From a virus: DNA of 32,439 nt. The notes beneath the pieces were generated by a model, which saw only the letters and a list, made by a program, of their open reading frames with translations, was not told where the DNA came from and searched no databases. The translations under genes were made by a program, and so were the position numbers. Positions 8,372 through 16,472 of the stretch are shown here, piece by piece. Where the stretch lies: IMG/VR virus record IMGVR_UViG_3300031999_000125, positions 1 through 32,439 of that record, one strand, 5' to 3'. How positions within the stretch are numbered: the stretch's first letter is position 1; the number at the start of each line of letters is the position of its first letter.

Positions 8372-9035
8372 CGGTTTTCTCGTCTCCAATATGGACTGCC
8401 ACGTTCTCGGCAACCCGGGCCGTCCACTTGCACAGCTCTTTCGCGTTCAAGGCCGCTTCCCTCTCGTTCTTTGCCCCCTGCATGATGAAGTAGAACGTCC
8501 CCAGGGGCAGGATCGACGGAGGATTGAAACAGAAATAGGACTTTCCAAGCTCGAAGAACTCGCCCTGATACTCGCAATCAAGCCACTGGGCCGGGGGAAT
8601 CTCGGGAATCCAGTCCTCCTTGATCCGTGGCTTGTCCACTCCTGAGTTCCACTTGCCCGCCAGCCGGACCCATCCGACATCGGGACGGTCTTCCAGGAGC
8701 GCCAGGATCGCCTCGAACGGAACCGGCCTGAGGAACTCGAAGTCATTCTGGAGGTAAAGGAACAGAGTCTCGGGAGAATATTTCTCGGACAGCCTCCCCG
8801 CCATGTCCAGGGAGGACCGACAGCACCCTTTCGTTTTCAAGTTCCGTATCAACGGCTTCATCCCATACCCTTCGGCCAGCGCCCTCATGCCCTCCTGGTC
8901 TATGGAGGCGTCATCCACATACCAGCCTTCCCACCTGACCTTCCCGAATTGCCGCACGAAGCTCTCCAAAGTCCGCCGGGTGTATTCCGGACGGTTCCTC
9001 ATCAGGAATCCGACCACCAGATCGGGACTATCCAT
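8355..9035 (-). CDS. GT-A-like glycosyltransferase, paralogue 1
   Basis: 226 residues. It begins LVVGFLMRNRPEYTRRTLES, a GT2-like opening, followed by WYVDDASID and LYLQNDFEFLRPVP; QND stands where GT-A enzymes carry the metal-binding DXD. NPPSILPLGTFYF near the C-terminus is shared with the gene immediately upstream, so the pair arose by tandem duplication. GGAG lies six bases before the ATG. The function as a sugar transferase is inferred from fold-level motifs; specificity is unknown, and an inactive homologue is possible given the asparagine in QND. Confidence 0.75.
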   Translation of the reverse strand: MDSPDLVVGFLMRNRPEYTRRTLESFVRQFGKVRWEGWYVDDASIDQEGMRALAEGYGMKPLIRNLKTKGCCRSSLDMAGRLSEKYSPETLFLYLQNDFEFLRPVPFEAILALLEDRPDVGWVRLAGKWNSGVDKPRIKEDWIPEIPPAQWLDCEYQGEFFELGKSYFCFNPPSILPLGTFYFIMQGAKNEREAALNAKELCKWTARVAENVAVHIGDEKTDAFRA

Positions 9036-9744
9036 GCACTTCTCCCTCGGCGGAGACGTTGTCCGAAAACCCCGTGTTCGGCTTGTGCATTCCTTCGTCT
9101 TTCCCGATATGGACCGTCACGGGATTCACCAGCCGTGCGCCTCCTTTTCCAAGATCCAGGGAGGTCATCGCGATCTCCTTCTCCACCTTGCCGTCCTGCC
9201 ACAGCCAGTACAAGGTCCCCAACGGCATGATCGACGGCGGATTGCAGGAGTAGTATTCCCATCCGACCTCGTAGAATTCGCCGTCGCACTCCGTTTCCGT
9301 CCATTGAGGATCGACCCCCGGGATCCACACGGGGTCTTTCTCCACCCAGGGCCAGGCGCGGCTGGCCAGTCGGACCCAGCCCACGCTGTAATACTCTTCT
9401 AGCATGGTCCTGATGCTCTTGAGCGGGACAGGCCTGAGAAACTCGAAGTCGTTCTGGAGGTAAAGGACCAGGGTCTCGGGAGGGTACTTGCCCTTCAGCT
9501 TGCGGATCAGCTCGAAGGAGGTAGGGGTGCATCCCTTCCGCGTCCCGTTGATGATCCCGGGAACCATCCCGAAGGATTCTGCCAGCTTCATCATGCCCGG
9601 CTGATCCTTCGAGGCATCGTCCGCATAACAGCCCTCCCAGCGGATTCCCGAAGCGTGCTTCACGAAGCTCTCCAGGGTCCTCCGGGTGTATTCCGGACGA
9701 TCGCATTGGACGAATCCCACCACCAGTTCCGGGGCGTCAGACAT
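9028..9744 (-). CDS. GT-A-like glycosyltransferase, paralogue 2
   Basis: 238 residues, first gene of the glycosyltransferase series. It shares PEYTRRTLESFV, YLQNDFEFLRPVP, VGWVRLA and NPPSI(M/L)PLGT with the next gene, showing a recent-to-moderate duplication. The N-terminus LVVGFVQCDRPEYT and ADDASKDQPG fit a GT-A nucleotide-binding domain. A strong purine-rich ribosome site (GGGGAGGGGAA) directly precedes the ATG. It overlaps the preceding tail gene by eight bases, which ties the glycosyltransferases to late structural transcription. Confidence 0.75.
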   Translation of the reverse strand: MSDAPELVVGFVQCDRPEYTRRTLESFVKHASGIRWEGCYADDASKDQPGMMKLAESFGMVPGIINGTRKGCTPTSFELIRKLKGKYPPETLVLYLQNDFEFLRPVPLKSIRTMLEEYYSVGWVRLASRAWPWVEKDPVWIPGVDPQWTETECDGEFYEVGWEYYSCNPPSIMPLGTLYWLWQDGKVEKEIAMTSLDLGKGGARLVNPVTVHIGKDEGMHKPNTGFSDNVSAEGEVHG

Positions 9745-10309
9745 TTCCCCTCCCCGAGGAATAGGCCGCGCAGAAATCGGCGATCTCGACGTACTGATCC
9801 GCTCCGGAGCTGGAGTAATCGATCTGGAGCGTGACCATGTCTCCCCTGGCGTAGATCCCGACGGGGGTCAACTGTTTCATGACGAAGGTGTTGATCATGG
9901 CGGGCTTGATGTCCACCCCGTTGATCCCCGAATCGGCCACTCCGTTGCACAGGAGCGTGGCCGTCAGGGAAGGGCCGGAGACGACATTCATGCGGATGAT
10001 GAGACTCAGGGCGTTCGCCGGAAAGCCTCCGAAGTTGTAGGGGACCAGGATCCGGTGCCGAAGCTTGGAGGACAGGGCCCCGCCCAGGAGAGCGGTTGTC
10101 CGGGTCATGATCCTTGAAGTCGGAGGATCCCATTCCTCCTCGTACTGGTGCCCTCCCTCCTGGAAGAAGAGCCAGTTTCCGCCGACGGGGGCGTAATGGA
10201 GGAGCCCCGCGATCCCCGTCGAACCCATCTCCACGCCTGTGGAGGTGTATTTGAAGAGTCCCGCGTGGATCTCTTCAAACCTGTTCAGTCTGAGCGCTTC
10301 GTCAGCCAT
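9737..10309 (-). CDS. Uncharacterised tail or baseplate-associated protein
   Basis: 190 residues, not recognised. The ATG follows the stop of the upstream gene without a gap (TAGATG). The N-terminal third is mixed; the rest alternates hydrophobic and polar residues (LSLIIRMNVV, LTATLLCNG, DMVTLQIDYSSSG), typical of a beta-sandwich. The position after two large tail genes and before glycosyltransferases and fibres suggests a fibre-attachment or carbohydrate-facing structural protein; this is inference from context only. Confidence 0.7.
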   Translation of the reverse strand: MADEALRLNRFEEIHAGLFKYTSTGVEMGSTGIAGLLHYAPVGGNWLFFQEGGHQYEEEWDPPTSRIMTRTTALLGGALSSKLRHRILVPYNFGGFPANALSLIIRMNVVSGPSLTATLLCNGVADSGINGVDIKPAMINTFVMKQLTPVGIYARGDMVTLQIDYSSSGADQYVEIADFCAAYSSGRGNV

Positions 10310-11998
10310 CTACTTCCCCATATCGAGTTCTTTCGTGTGGCTCAGGACCCAGACTTCGACGTTGGCGTCATTGTCAGGATCCAGGGTTCCAAGGTCGCTT
10401 CTCCTCTCAAACCACAGGGAAAACTGCAGGGGGCCTTCATCGAATCCCGTGAAGTACACCGGGAACGCCAGGTATTTTCCCTCGATCCCGTAGGGCGTGT
10501 TCTCGTCCAGGACGATTTGGCGTCCATAGATTCCCGTCTGGTACTGGGGAATCTTGTTCTCGTTGAACGGCATGATCTTGAGATCCATCGAGATGGTCTG
10601 GCCAGCGGAAATCTGGCTCGACACCTTGATGTAGGTGACGATCTTGATGTTCCTGTACCCGCCCGGCTTGAACCATTGCCACTGGGCCGTGTCGTGGGTC
10701 CGTTCATGCCCGGGATCGGGATGCTTGAAGATGTTGACCCTTTGGGAGAAGCCGGGGCTATTCCATCCGGGAAACCCGTTCTGGGCCTGCCGAGCATGGT
10801 TCTCGAAGTGCTCCCCCGTCACGGGCGAGTATTCGCCGTTCTCGTTCAGCTCGTACAGTCCGCCCGTCTCGTAGTCGATGATCCTTCCCCAATCGACTTC
10901 AGCGTCGAGTCCGCTCCCATCTGGATTGTCGAAGACAGAGGACGCCGTGGGGGCGCGGCTACCCTCTCCGACGGCATCCCCGGTAGTTGTCGAGCCCCCT
11001 CCACCTCCGCCACTCCCGCTTCCTTCCTTGGGAGGAGGAACATGGTGCCAGGAATAGTCGGACTTCGTGTCACCGCCGCCGCCCTTGGGAACCCGAACAG
11101 TGCCCAGGATCTTCAAGGAAGGCCGACGCTTGAGACTCGGATTCTGGTTGATCGGCTCGTTAGGCGCATCCTGGCCCAGATCCTTTCCGGGTTCGAGGGA
11201 GAGCCAGAAACGGACACACCGCTTCTCCTCGTAGTTGGAGCCGTCCTTGGATCTGTCGCCATCCAGGACGAACTGGCCGCAAGAGGAGCCGAAGTTGAAG
11301 TGGACGTCACCCCGGAGGGCGGCCTCGCAGAGGACGCTCCGATGATCCTGTTCTCCCTTCTGCCCACCAAAGGGAACGAGGGAGATGATGTGCATGAGCT
11401 GTCCGACCCTGTTCATCTGGTCGGTCAGGTACCCGGCGTTTCCCGCCATGTTGATCGCCAGGGCATTCATGCGCTTCTGACGACCCCGTACCTTTTCCAT
11501 GAGGTCGTTGAGGAAGCCCGAGCCTGAAATCTCGAGCTCGACGTGGCTCACATCGACGCCCATGTCCACAACGGACAGGATGTTCTGGAGCCACGCCCAC
11601 CTCTGCTTCTTGCGGTTGTCGATGACCATCGTGGAGCGATGATCCCGCTCCGTGGTGTAGTTGGAATGGTCAACGATCAAGCGCTGGTCCCAGTAGGCTT
11701 TCTTTCCCTGTCCTTTCTCTTCGAGGAATCTCAGCACCCAGCCATCGGGGTTGAGGACCCGGGCAGCGCAAAGCTCTTTTCTGTTGGAGAAGCCATCGGC
11801 AGGGGTCGTTCTACGCGTCTTCTTGTCGAAATCGACGATGGCCCCGCCTCTTGTCGCATCCCATCTTCCGAGCTTCTTCTCAAGATCGTTCGTTTCCGGA
11901 TTCTCAGAGGTGTCCCAGAAGGCGATCGTCGCCTTCAGGAACCCGTATTCACGGTTCGAGGATGGTGATGTCCCTAATTTTCCTCGTTCAATCGCCAT
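10310..11998 (-). CDS. Large uncharacterised tail structural protein
   Basis: 562 residues, not recognised by family. There are two parts: an N-terminal region of about 320 residues with mixed secondary structure, then a flexible Gly/Ser linker (GSGSGGGGGGSTTTG, about residues 333-347), then a beta-rich C-terminal region (YRNIKIVTYIKVSS, ISMDLKIMPF, LQFSLWFERR). The start overlaps the upstream putative hub gene by 11 bases. The place in the order (after the hub, before the fibres) fits a baseplate or tail-tip component to which fibres attach. Start by ATG with a weak ribosome site, probably coupled. Confidence 0.75.
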   Translation of the reverse strand: MAIERGKLGTSPSSNREYGFLKATIAFWDTSENPETNDLEKKLGRWDATRGGAIVDFDKKTRRTTPADGFSNRKELCAARVLNPDGWVLRFLEEKGQGKKAYWDQRLIVDHSNYTTERDHRSTMVIDNRKKQRWAWLQNILSVVDMGVDVSHVELEISGSGFLNDLMEKVRGRQKRMNALAINMAGNAGYLTDQMNRVGQLMHIISLVPFGGQKGEQDHRSVLCEAALRGDVHFNFGSSCGQFVLDGDRSKDGSNYEEKRCVRFWLSLEPGKDLGQDAPNEPINQNPSLKRRPSLKILGTVRVPKGGGGDTKSDYSWHHVPPPKEGSGSGGGGGGSTTTGDAVGEGSRAPTASSVFDNPDGSGLDAEVDWGRIIDYETGGLYELNENGEYSPVTGEHFENHARQAQNGFPGWNSPGFSQRVNIFKHPDPGHERTHDTAQWQWFKPGGYRNIKIVTYIKVSSQISAGQTISMDLKIMPFNENKIPQYQTGIYGRQIVLDENTPYGIEGKYLAFPVYFTGFDEGPLQFSLWFERRSDLGTLDPDNDANVEVWVLSHTKELDMGK

Positions 11999-14465
11999 AG
12001 CCGAGCATCTTCCTATGAATCTTGTCTGTCACACGAGCCTCGCGATCATCCGGCAATCCGACAAGTCTCGGACGTCCAAGAGGTCCCTGGGCGTTCGGAT
12101 AGTTGATCGCGATGAATGTATGCGCATCGGCCTCTTCACCCGCCATCTTCGTTCCGTCATAACTGTATTGAATGCTTTGGACGCCGGAATCCGGAACCGC
12201 CTTTAGCAGTCCGGAAAACGTGTAGGCATAGCCCGTCAAACCTTTCGTGAAGTTGAAGGCTTCAAAAGCCTTTCCAGTCGCCTCGGTGATGCACTGGGTG
12301 GCATTCATGGAAATGCCGTTCTCATCTTCGTACAACCGCATATTCGGCGATACCAGGGCCAGGGGAGTGATCGCGCTCGGGCAGTTGACCCCGGCACACG
12401 AGACTTCGGGTTCCGCATAGCCCTGTTGCACGACAAACAGCACCGAAGTCCAATCCTCCGGGACGTTCCCATTGAGTTCATGCGCCATCATAACGTGAAC
12501 GCCCCCGTCCGCAATCACCTCGGCAGCATCCCCATCGAGAACGAACGGCTTGTCCATCCCGCAAGCATGCTCGGAGAATTTTATGATTCCCGTACGTTCA
12601 TCAATCTCGTAGGCTGCCTGCTCGCAGACGCCGTACGGAAGGTTGACCTTAGCCTGGATTCCACCGATCCTCTCGAGGTTCTTTTTCTGCTTCTCGTAGA
12701 TTTTATCCCACTTGTTTATGATCTCCTGCTGTTCCATTTGCCTTCTCATCACTTCGCCAAGTTCGGTCTCCAACTCCTTCACGTAATCGGAAACATCTGC
12801 CTTGTACAGGGCTTCCAGTCCTTCGAGCTTCTCCTTATGCAGAAGAACCTTCGACCCACCAAGAGTAAGAGTCTCATCGAGACCAAGCGTAATATTTTTG
12901 AAGGTGCTGAGCATCTTTATGGCTTTGGCGGAATCAAAAGCCTGGTCAAGGTACATATTCGCATTTTTAAGAATGTTCCCTTTGTCCTGGATTTTCTTCC
13001 GGATATCGGAGGCGTCTTCCCCCAACTGAATATAGGTTTCGACCGCATTCCTTTTCAGGAGGCCGTAATAGCTGGCGACCTCCGAAAAGTCGTTGAAGAA
13101 CCCCTGTCCGACGCGGTAGGCCCACACGAAAGGCGGATTGAGGCTGAAGGGCTCCCTATCACCCTTCGTGGAATTGGAATATTTACGCTTGTAGACCCCC
13201 ATTTCGCTCTCATAGAGCGGGACATCCTGAAACGGAACGAATTCGAACTTCTTGATCTGGGCATCGGTGAATCCCATCGGGATCTGATTGATCACCTCGT
13301 CTTCCGCGAAGTACCGGGCCGGGGCATACCACTTGTAGGCCTGTGCCCTCAAGGCTTGACTCCGAAGCCATCCTTTCCTCGTACCGAGGGGAGGAACATC
13401 CATGAAATTCTTCTCATGACCCGCGAAGACCTGCTTTTTTACCTTTTCGAGAGGGTAGCTGAAAACAACGTCCACGTTCTCCAGCATGTGGTAGCAGCCG
13501 TCTTCGGGGTCCTGGAAGATAGGAACATAAGTCAGGTGGGCACGGCGAATCCTTCTCTTTCCCAGAACGGAGATCGCTGTGCTCCGGTTCGTGACATAGA
13601 ACGTCTTTCTCTCTTCGTGGAGGTATTTTCCAGTCCCGGACTTGTTCACTTCGACGGCGAAGTTTCCGTGCGAGAACGGGGCCGCTCCGACCTTCTCAAC
13701 GATGTAGTTCCCGTCCGGAAGCATCCGGGCAACGAGCCCGAAGTAAGAGAGAACCTGGGAGATCCTGGAAACGACCGAGTCCCCGTCGCCCAGGATATCC
13801 GAAGGAGGCTCGATATCTTTCGCGATTTTCCAGAAATCGCATCCGCTGTCGATGAGGGGGGTTCCTGGAAGCTGGCTGAAAAGCCAGGGAAGGACATCAA
13901 TGATCTTCCAGGGTTCCCCTTTCTTCGGATTCTCTATCGTCTGGCCATCAAATCCGCCTCCTTTAAGCCTGACGTTGACGGAAGACAGGAGGTATCCGTG
14001 CCTCGAGTAGAATTGACGAATATCCGTAAGATGAACTCTGACCGTCCCCGTGTTGTGCGACAGGATGTCGGCTCTGCGGACATCCAGTTCTTCGATTCCA
14101 CTTTCCGAAATATAGATGTCCCTGAACACCTGGGACTCACTGAGCGGTTTTCCTTCATCGAAGCTTTGCAGCACCAGATCCCCATAAGGAGCGAATCCGG
14201 CGGCCTTTGGGACGCGGCCTTTCGGAGTCGACACCGACTGCTCGGATTTCTGGTCCTTCCAAATCTTGAGCGATACCGGTCCCGGCCACACGAATCCGTT
14301 GACGCCTCTCCACAGAACATCGTCCGTCTCTATCGAAATTTGCCCGAAATCTTCAAGGTTCAAGTCCACGTAGCCGTATTCGGGGCTAAAACCTTCCGAG
14401 CGGCGGAACGCGCACCGCTTGGCTTCCTTGCCCTGGTAGGTGACTTTGTGCGTCAAGATGCCCAT
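11988..14465 (-). CDS. Putative tail-tip/baseplate hub protein
   Basis: 825 residues from the ATG at 14465, four bases after the upstream stop; a longer start at 14492 adds nine residues and cannot be excluded, since neither has a good ribosome site. The N-terminal 300 residues look beta-rich and hub-like (LSYFGLVARMLPDGNYIVEK). A long charged helical section (about residues 470-610, with YVKELETELGEVMRRQMEQQ) predicts a coiled coil. The C-terminus returns to beta structure. It is the largest non-repetitive tail gene here and sits where siphophages encode the tail-associated hub or lysin that begins host contact; no lytic domain is evident. Confidence 0.65.
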   Translation of the reverse strand: MGILTHKVTYQGKEAKRCAFRRSEGFSPEYGYVDLNLEDFGQISIETDDVLWRGVNGFVWPGPVSLKIWKDQKSEQSVSTPKGRVPKAAGFAPYGDLVLQSFDEGKPLSESQVFRDIYISESGIEELDVRRADILSHNTGTVRVHLTDIRQFYSRHGYLLSSVNVRLKGGGFDGQTIENPKKGEPWKIIDVLPWLFSQLPGTPLIDSGCDFWKIAKDIEPPSDILGDGDSVVSRISQVLSYFGLVARMLPDGNYIVEKVGAAPFSHGNFAVEVNKSGTGKYLHEERKTFYVTNRSTAISVLGKRRIRRAHLTYVPIFQDPEDGCYHMLENVDVVFSYPLEKVKKQVFAGHEKNFMDVPPLGTRKGWLRSQALRAQAYKWYAPARYFAEDEVINQIPMGFTDAQIKKFEFVPFQDVPLYESEMGVYKRKYSNSTKGDREPFSLNPPFVWAYRVGQGFFNDFSEVASYYGLLKRNAVETYIQLGEDASDIRKKIQDKGNILKNANMYLDQAFDSAKAIKMLSTFKNITLGLDETLTLGGSKVLLHKEKLEGLEALYKADVSDYVKELETELGEVMRRQMEQQEIINKWDKIYEKQKKNLERIGGIQAKVNLPYGVCEQAAYEIDERTGIIKFSEHACGMDKPFVLDGDAAEVIADGGVHVMMAHELNGNVPEDWTSVLFVVQQGYAEPEVSCAGVNCPSAITPLALVSPNMRLYEDENGISMNATQCITEATGKAFEAFNFTKGLTGYAYTFSGLLKAVPDSGVQSIQYSYDGTKMAGEEADAHTFIAINYPNAQGPLGRPRLVGLPDDREARVTDKIHRKMLGYGD

Positions 14466-14469
14466 AGCG

Positions 14470-15510
14470 TTAAATCGTCGGAATAGTCCCATCCGCAGGA
14501 GGAGATATCACGATGACGTTGGCATGGTCCCCGTGATTCGGATTTCCGATGGGACCGTTGGAAATCCACACTTCCTCGTAAGGCAGAATATAGACACCAC
14601 GCTCCACGGGAGGCTCCAGGATCGGGAATGATCTCCTCTCCATCGGCCTCTGCCGCTTCATGTTGATGGTCTCCGTGAAGTGCGCGGACGGGGGGGTCAA
14701 CGAAGACGTATATCCCCTAACTCTTCCGCGAAGACGAACGATGGTTTCTCCCTGTGCGGCCAGATGGAAGATCGGAGGTCTTGGGCCTTTCGCCTGTCCA
14801 GCCTGGATGTCGACCAAATACCCGTTTCCCTCTCCGATGACCTCGATGGGGTCTTCCTCGATGGAGATGATGGACGCGCTGCGCCGGGCATCCCACGTCC
14901 AGCACACGGAACAGGTGTTCGTTCCGTATTGACGATCAATGGCGAATCTTACGTTCTTTTCCGACGGCTTGAAGCCCATGGCCGCGCTGTAGGCCGCCGC
15001 GAAGTTCGATCCCTTCGCCACAACCCTCCATTGCTTCTTTTGAGGATAGCCGTTCTCCCGCTCTTCCTGGATGGAAGCCTCCAGATTTTGAAGGTCGCTC
15101 GTATTCCCGAGATTTCCTCCCTGGAGGATGTAAATGCCGAGAGCATAGCGCCAGTGGGAATGCCCGGTGCCGTCCTCCGAGATCGTTTTCATGTAGTTGA
15201 TCTTCGGAGTTCCGGCGCATTCGGCGGGCTTGAAGTCCCTCCAGACCGTGCCGTCGAGAATAATGCGCACCCGACGCGGGGTAAACTTCAGGATTTCCTT
15301 GAATCGATCGTCGATCCCTGAGGCAACAAGCGCTGGAGTTGTTTTTCTGATCTCTCCTTCGACTTCGAGGAACCATTCGACTCCGGCTGTCCTTCCGTTG
15401 TCCAGGTCTTGCGTACGCGCCTGAAGATCGAATCTTCCCGGAGTTCCGGAGGTCGGTTCGATGATGGTGAACTCGTCCGCTCCTTCGCCGATCTTTATTT
15501 CCCAGCCCAT
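14470..15510 (-). CDS. Uncharacterised tail protein, distal-tail position
   Basis: 346 residues, not recognised. The N-terminus MGWEIKIGEGADEFTIIEPT and the following short strands suggest a beta-barrel start. A CSVCWTWDARR segment near the middle carries two cysteines, and the C-terminus is proline-rich (SFPILEPPVERGVYILPYEE). It lies between the short tape-measure-like gene and the putative hub, the usual slot for a distal tail protein. That assignment is from gene order only. Confidence 0.7.
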   Translation of the reverse strand: MGWEIKIGEGADEFTIIEPTSGTPGRFDLQARTQDLDNGRTAGVEWFLEVEGEIRKTTPALVASGIDDRFKEILKFTPRRVRIILDGTVWRDFKPAECAGTPKINYMKTISEDGTGHSHWRYALGIYILQGGNLGNTSDLQNLEASIQEERENGYPQKKQWRVVAKGSNFAAAYSAAMGFKPSEKNVRFAIDRQYGTNTCSVCWTWDARRSASIISIEEDPIEVIGEGNGYLVDIQAGQAKGPRPPIFHLAAQGETIVRLRGRVRGYTSSLTPPSAHFTETINMKRQRPMERRSFPILEPPVERGVYILPYEEVWISNGPIGNPNHGDHANVIVISPPADGTIPTI

Positions 15511-15518
15511 TGATGCAC

Positions 15519-16073
15519 CTATTCGATGTACTGAGATACGTTGTACACGTCTTCATCTACCTTCTTCAATTCTTCCGCCACTCCCTTTCTGAAACGTTCT
15601 TCCTGCTCGTCAAAACGCTTCGACCATTCTTCGTCGAATTTTCTAAACCACTCCACGCGTTCTTCCACGGCCTTGATCTCTGCGGACTTGATCCTCTTGA
15701 GCTCATCGGCATGGGACTTCACGATACTGACCACTTCCGCGACGGTCTGCATCACGACGGTCACAATGGCAACAGTCGGCCCTCCCATAACCAGTCCGGT
15801 GATGGCGGACGTTCCAAGGCGACCCAAGAGCGTCCCTTCGAGCCCGAGGTACTCGCTGATCTCTCCAACAGCATAGCCGGCACCAAATCGGACGGCGGCT
15901 CTCGTCAGACGCCGGGTGAGCCTTCTTTCGAGTCGGCTCAGTTCGTTCATGGTGACGGTCATGCGCCCAACCGCTTGGCTCGCCTCTGCTTCGGCCCGGG
16001 ATGCGCCCACACCGGCATCGCTGACCTGCTCCGGGGTAATCTTGAGCCGAATGTTGAGCTCGTCGTCGGCCAT
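15519..16073 (-). CDS. Short tape-measure-like tail protein
   Basis: 184 residues. The N-terminal part is helical and alanine-rich (SRAEAEASQAVGRMTVTMNE) and resembles tape-measure N-termini (NIRLKITPEQV). The centre has a hydrophobic stretch suited to membrane insertion (AITGLVMGGPTVAIVTVVMQ, about residues 90-110). The C-terminal 70 residues are a charged coiled coil (VEERVEWFRKFDEEWSKRF). The position between the tube region and the distal-tail/hub genes is that of the tape measure, but siphophage tape measures usually exceed 600 residues. Either the tail is very short or this is a minor inner-tail protein. An AAGGAA site lies before the ATG. Confidence 0.6.
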   Translation of the reverse strand: MADDELNIRLKITPEQVSDAGVGASRAEAEASQAVGRMTVTMNELSRLERRLTRRLTRAAVRFGAGYAVGEISEYLGLEGTLLGRLGTSAITGLVMGGPTVAIVTVVMQTVAEVVSIVKSHADELKRIKSAEIKAVEERVEWFRKFDEEWSKRFDEQEERFRKGVAEELKKVDEDVYNVSQYIE

Positions 16074-16076
16074 CGG

Positions 16077-16460
16077 CTATTCCTTCTTCTCCATCAGGGA
16101 GCTCTGAATCTTGGATGCCATCTGGAGCAGTTCCTCCGCCTGGAAGCCCTTGGAAAGGCCGGGAGGATCGAAGAATCCGTCGATCCCCGAAGCCGACGAC
16201 TGGAACAGGGCTTCGGCTTCATCCGCGGCATCCACCAGTTCCGTCAGGTTCTCCATCGCTCCACGATAGGTGGCCTGTCCGGAAGCGAAGGATTGGATGG
16301 CCATCTTGAGGGTACGGAAGACCAGTGCGGCCTTCATGAGGCGGACGGAGAACTCGATGACTTCCAGCCTCTTGATGTCCTCGGAGAGTTTATAGTCGGC
16401 GGTCTTTCCCTCTGGGGAGGTCACCGACAAGACGCCCTCCGGCTTCCATGTCCACTTCAT
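16077..16460 (-). CDS. Small helical protein in the tail-assembly-chaperone position
   Basis: 127 residues, mostly helical, starting MKWTWKPEGVLSVTSPEGKT, with GGAGG five bases before the ATG. It lies between the 398-residue structural gene and the tape-measure-like gene, where tailed phages encode tail assembly chaperones. No slippery heptamer was found near its end, so the classical frameshifted second chaperone is not supported. The function is a positional guess. Confidence 0.65.
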   Translation of the reverse strand: MKWTWKPEGVLSVTSPEGKTADYKLSEDIKRLEVIEFSVRLMKAALVFRTLKMAIQSFASGQATYRGAMENLTELVDAADEAEALFQSSASGIDGFFDPPGLSKGFQAEELLQMASKIQSSLMEKKE

Positions 16461-16472
16461 GCGTCCTCCGAA

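Noticed and set aside
12426-14486. Long plus-strand open frame of 686 codons
   Set aside because: It is antisense to the putative hub gene and contains no recognisable domain. Long antisense frames of this kind are common in GC-rich genes.
16077-16110. Programmed frameshift for a tail assembly chaperone pair
   Set aside because: No slippery heptamer is present near the end of the 127-residue gene, and the next gene has its own ribosome site.
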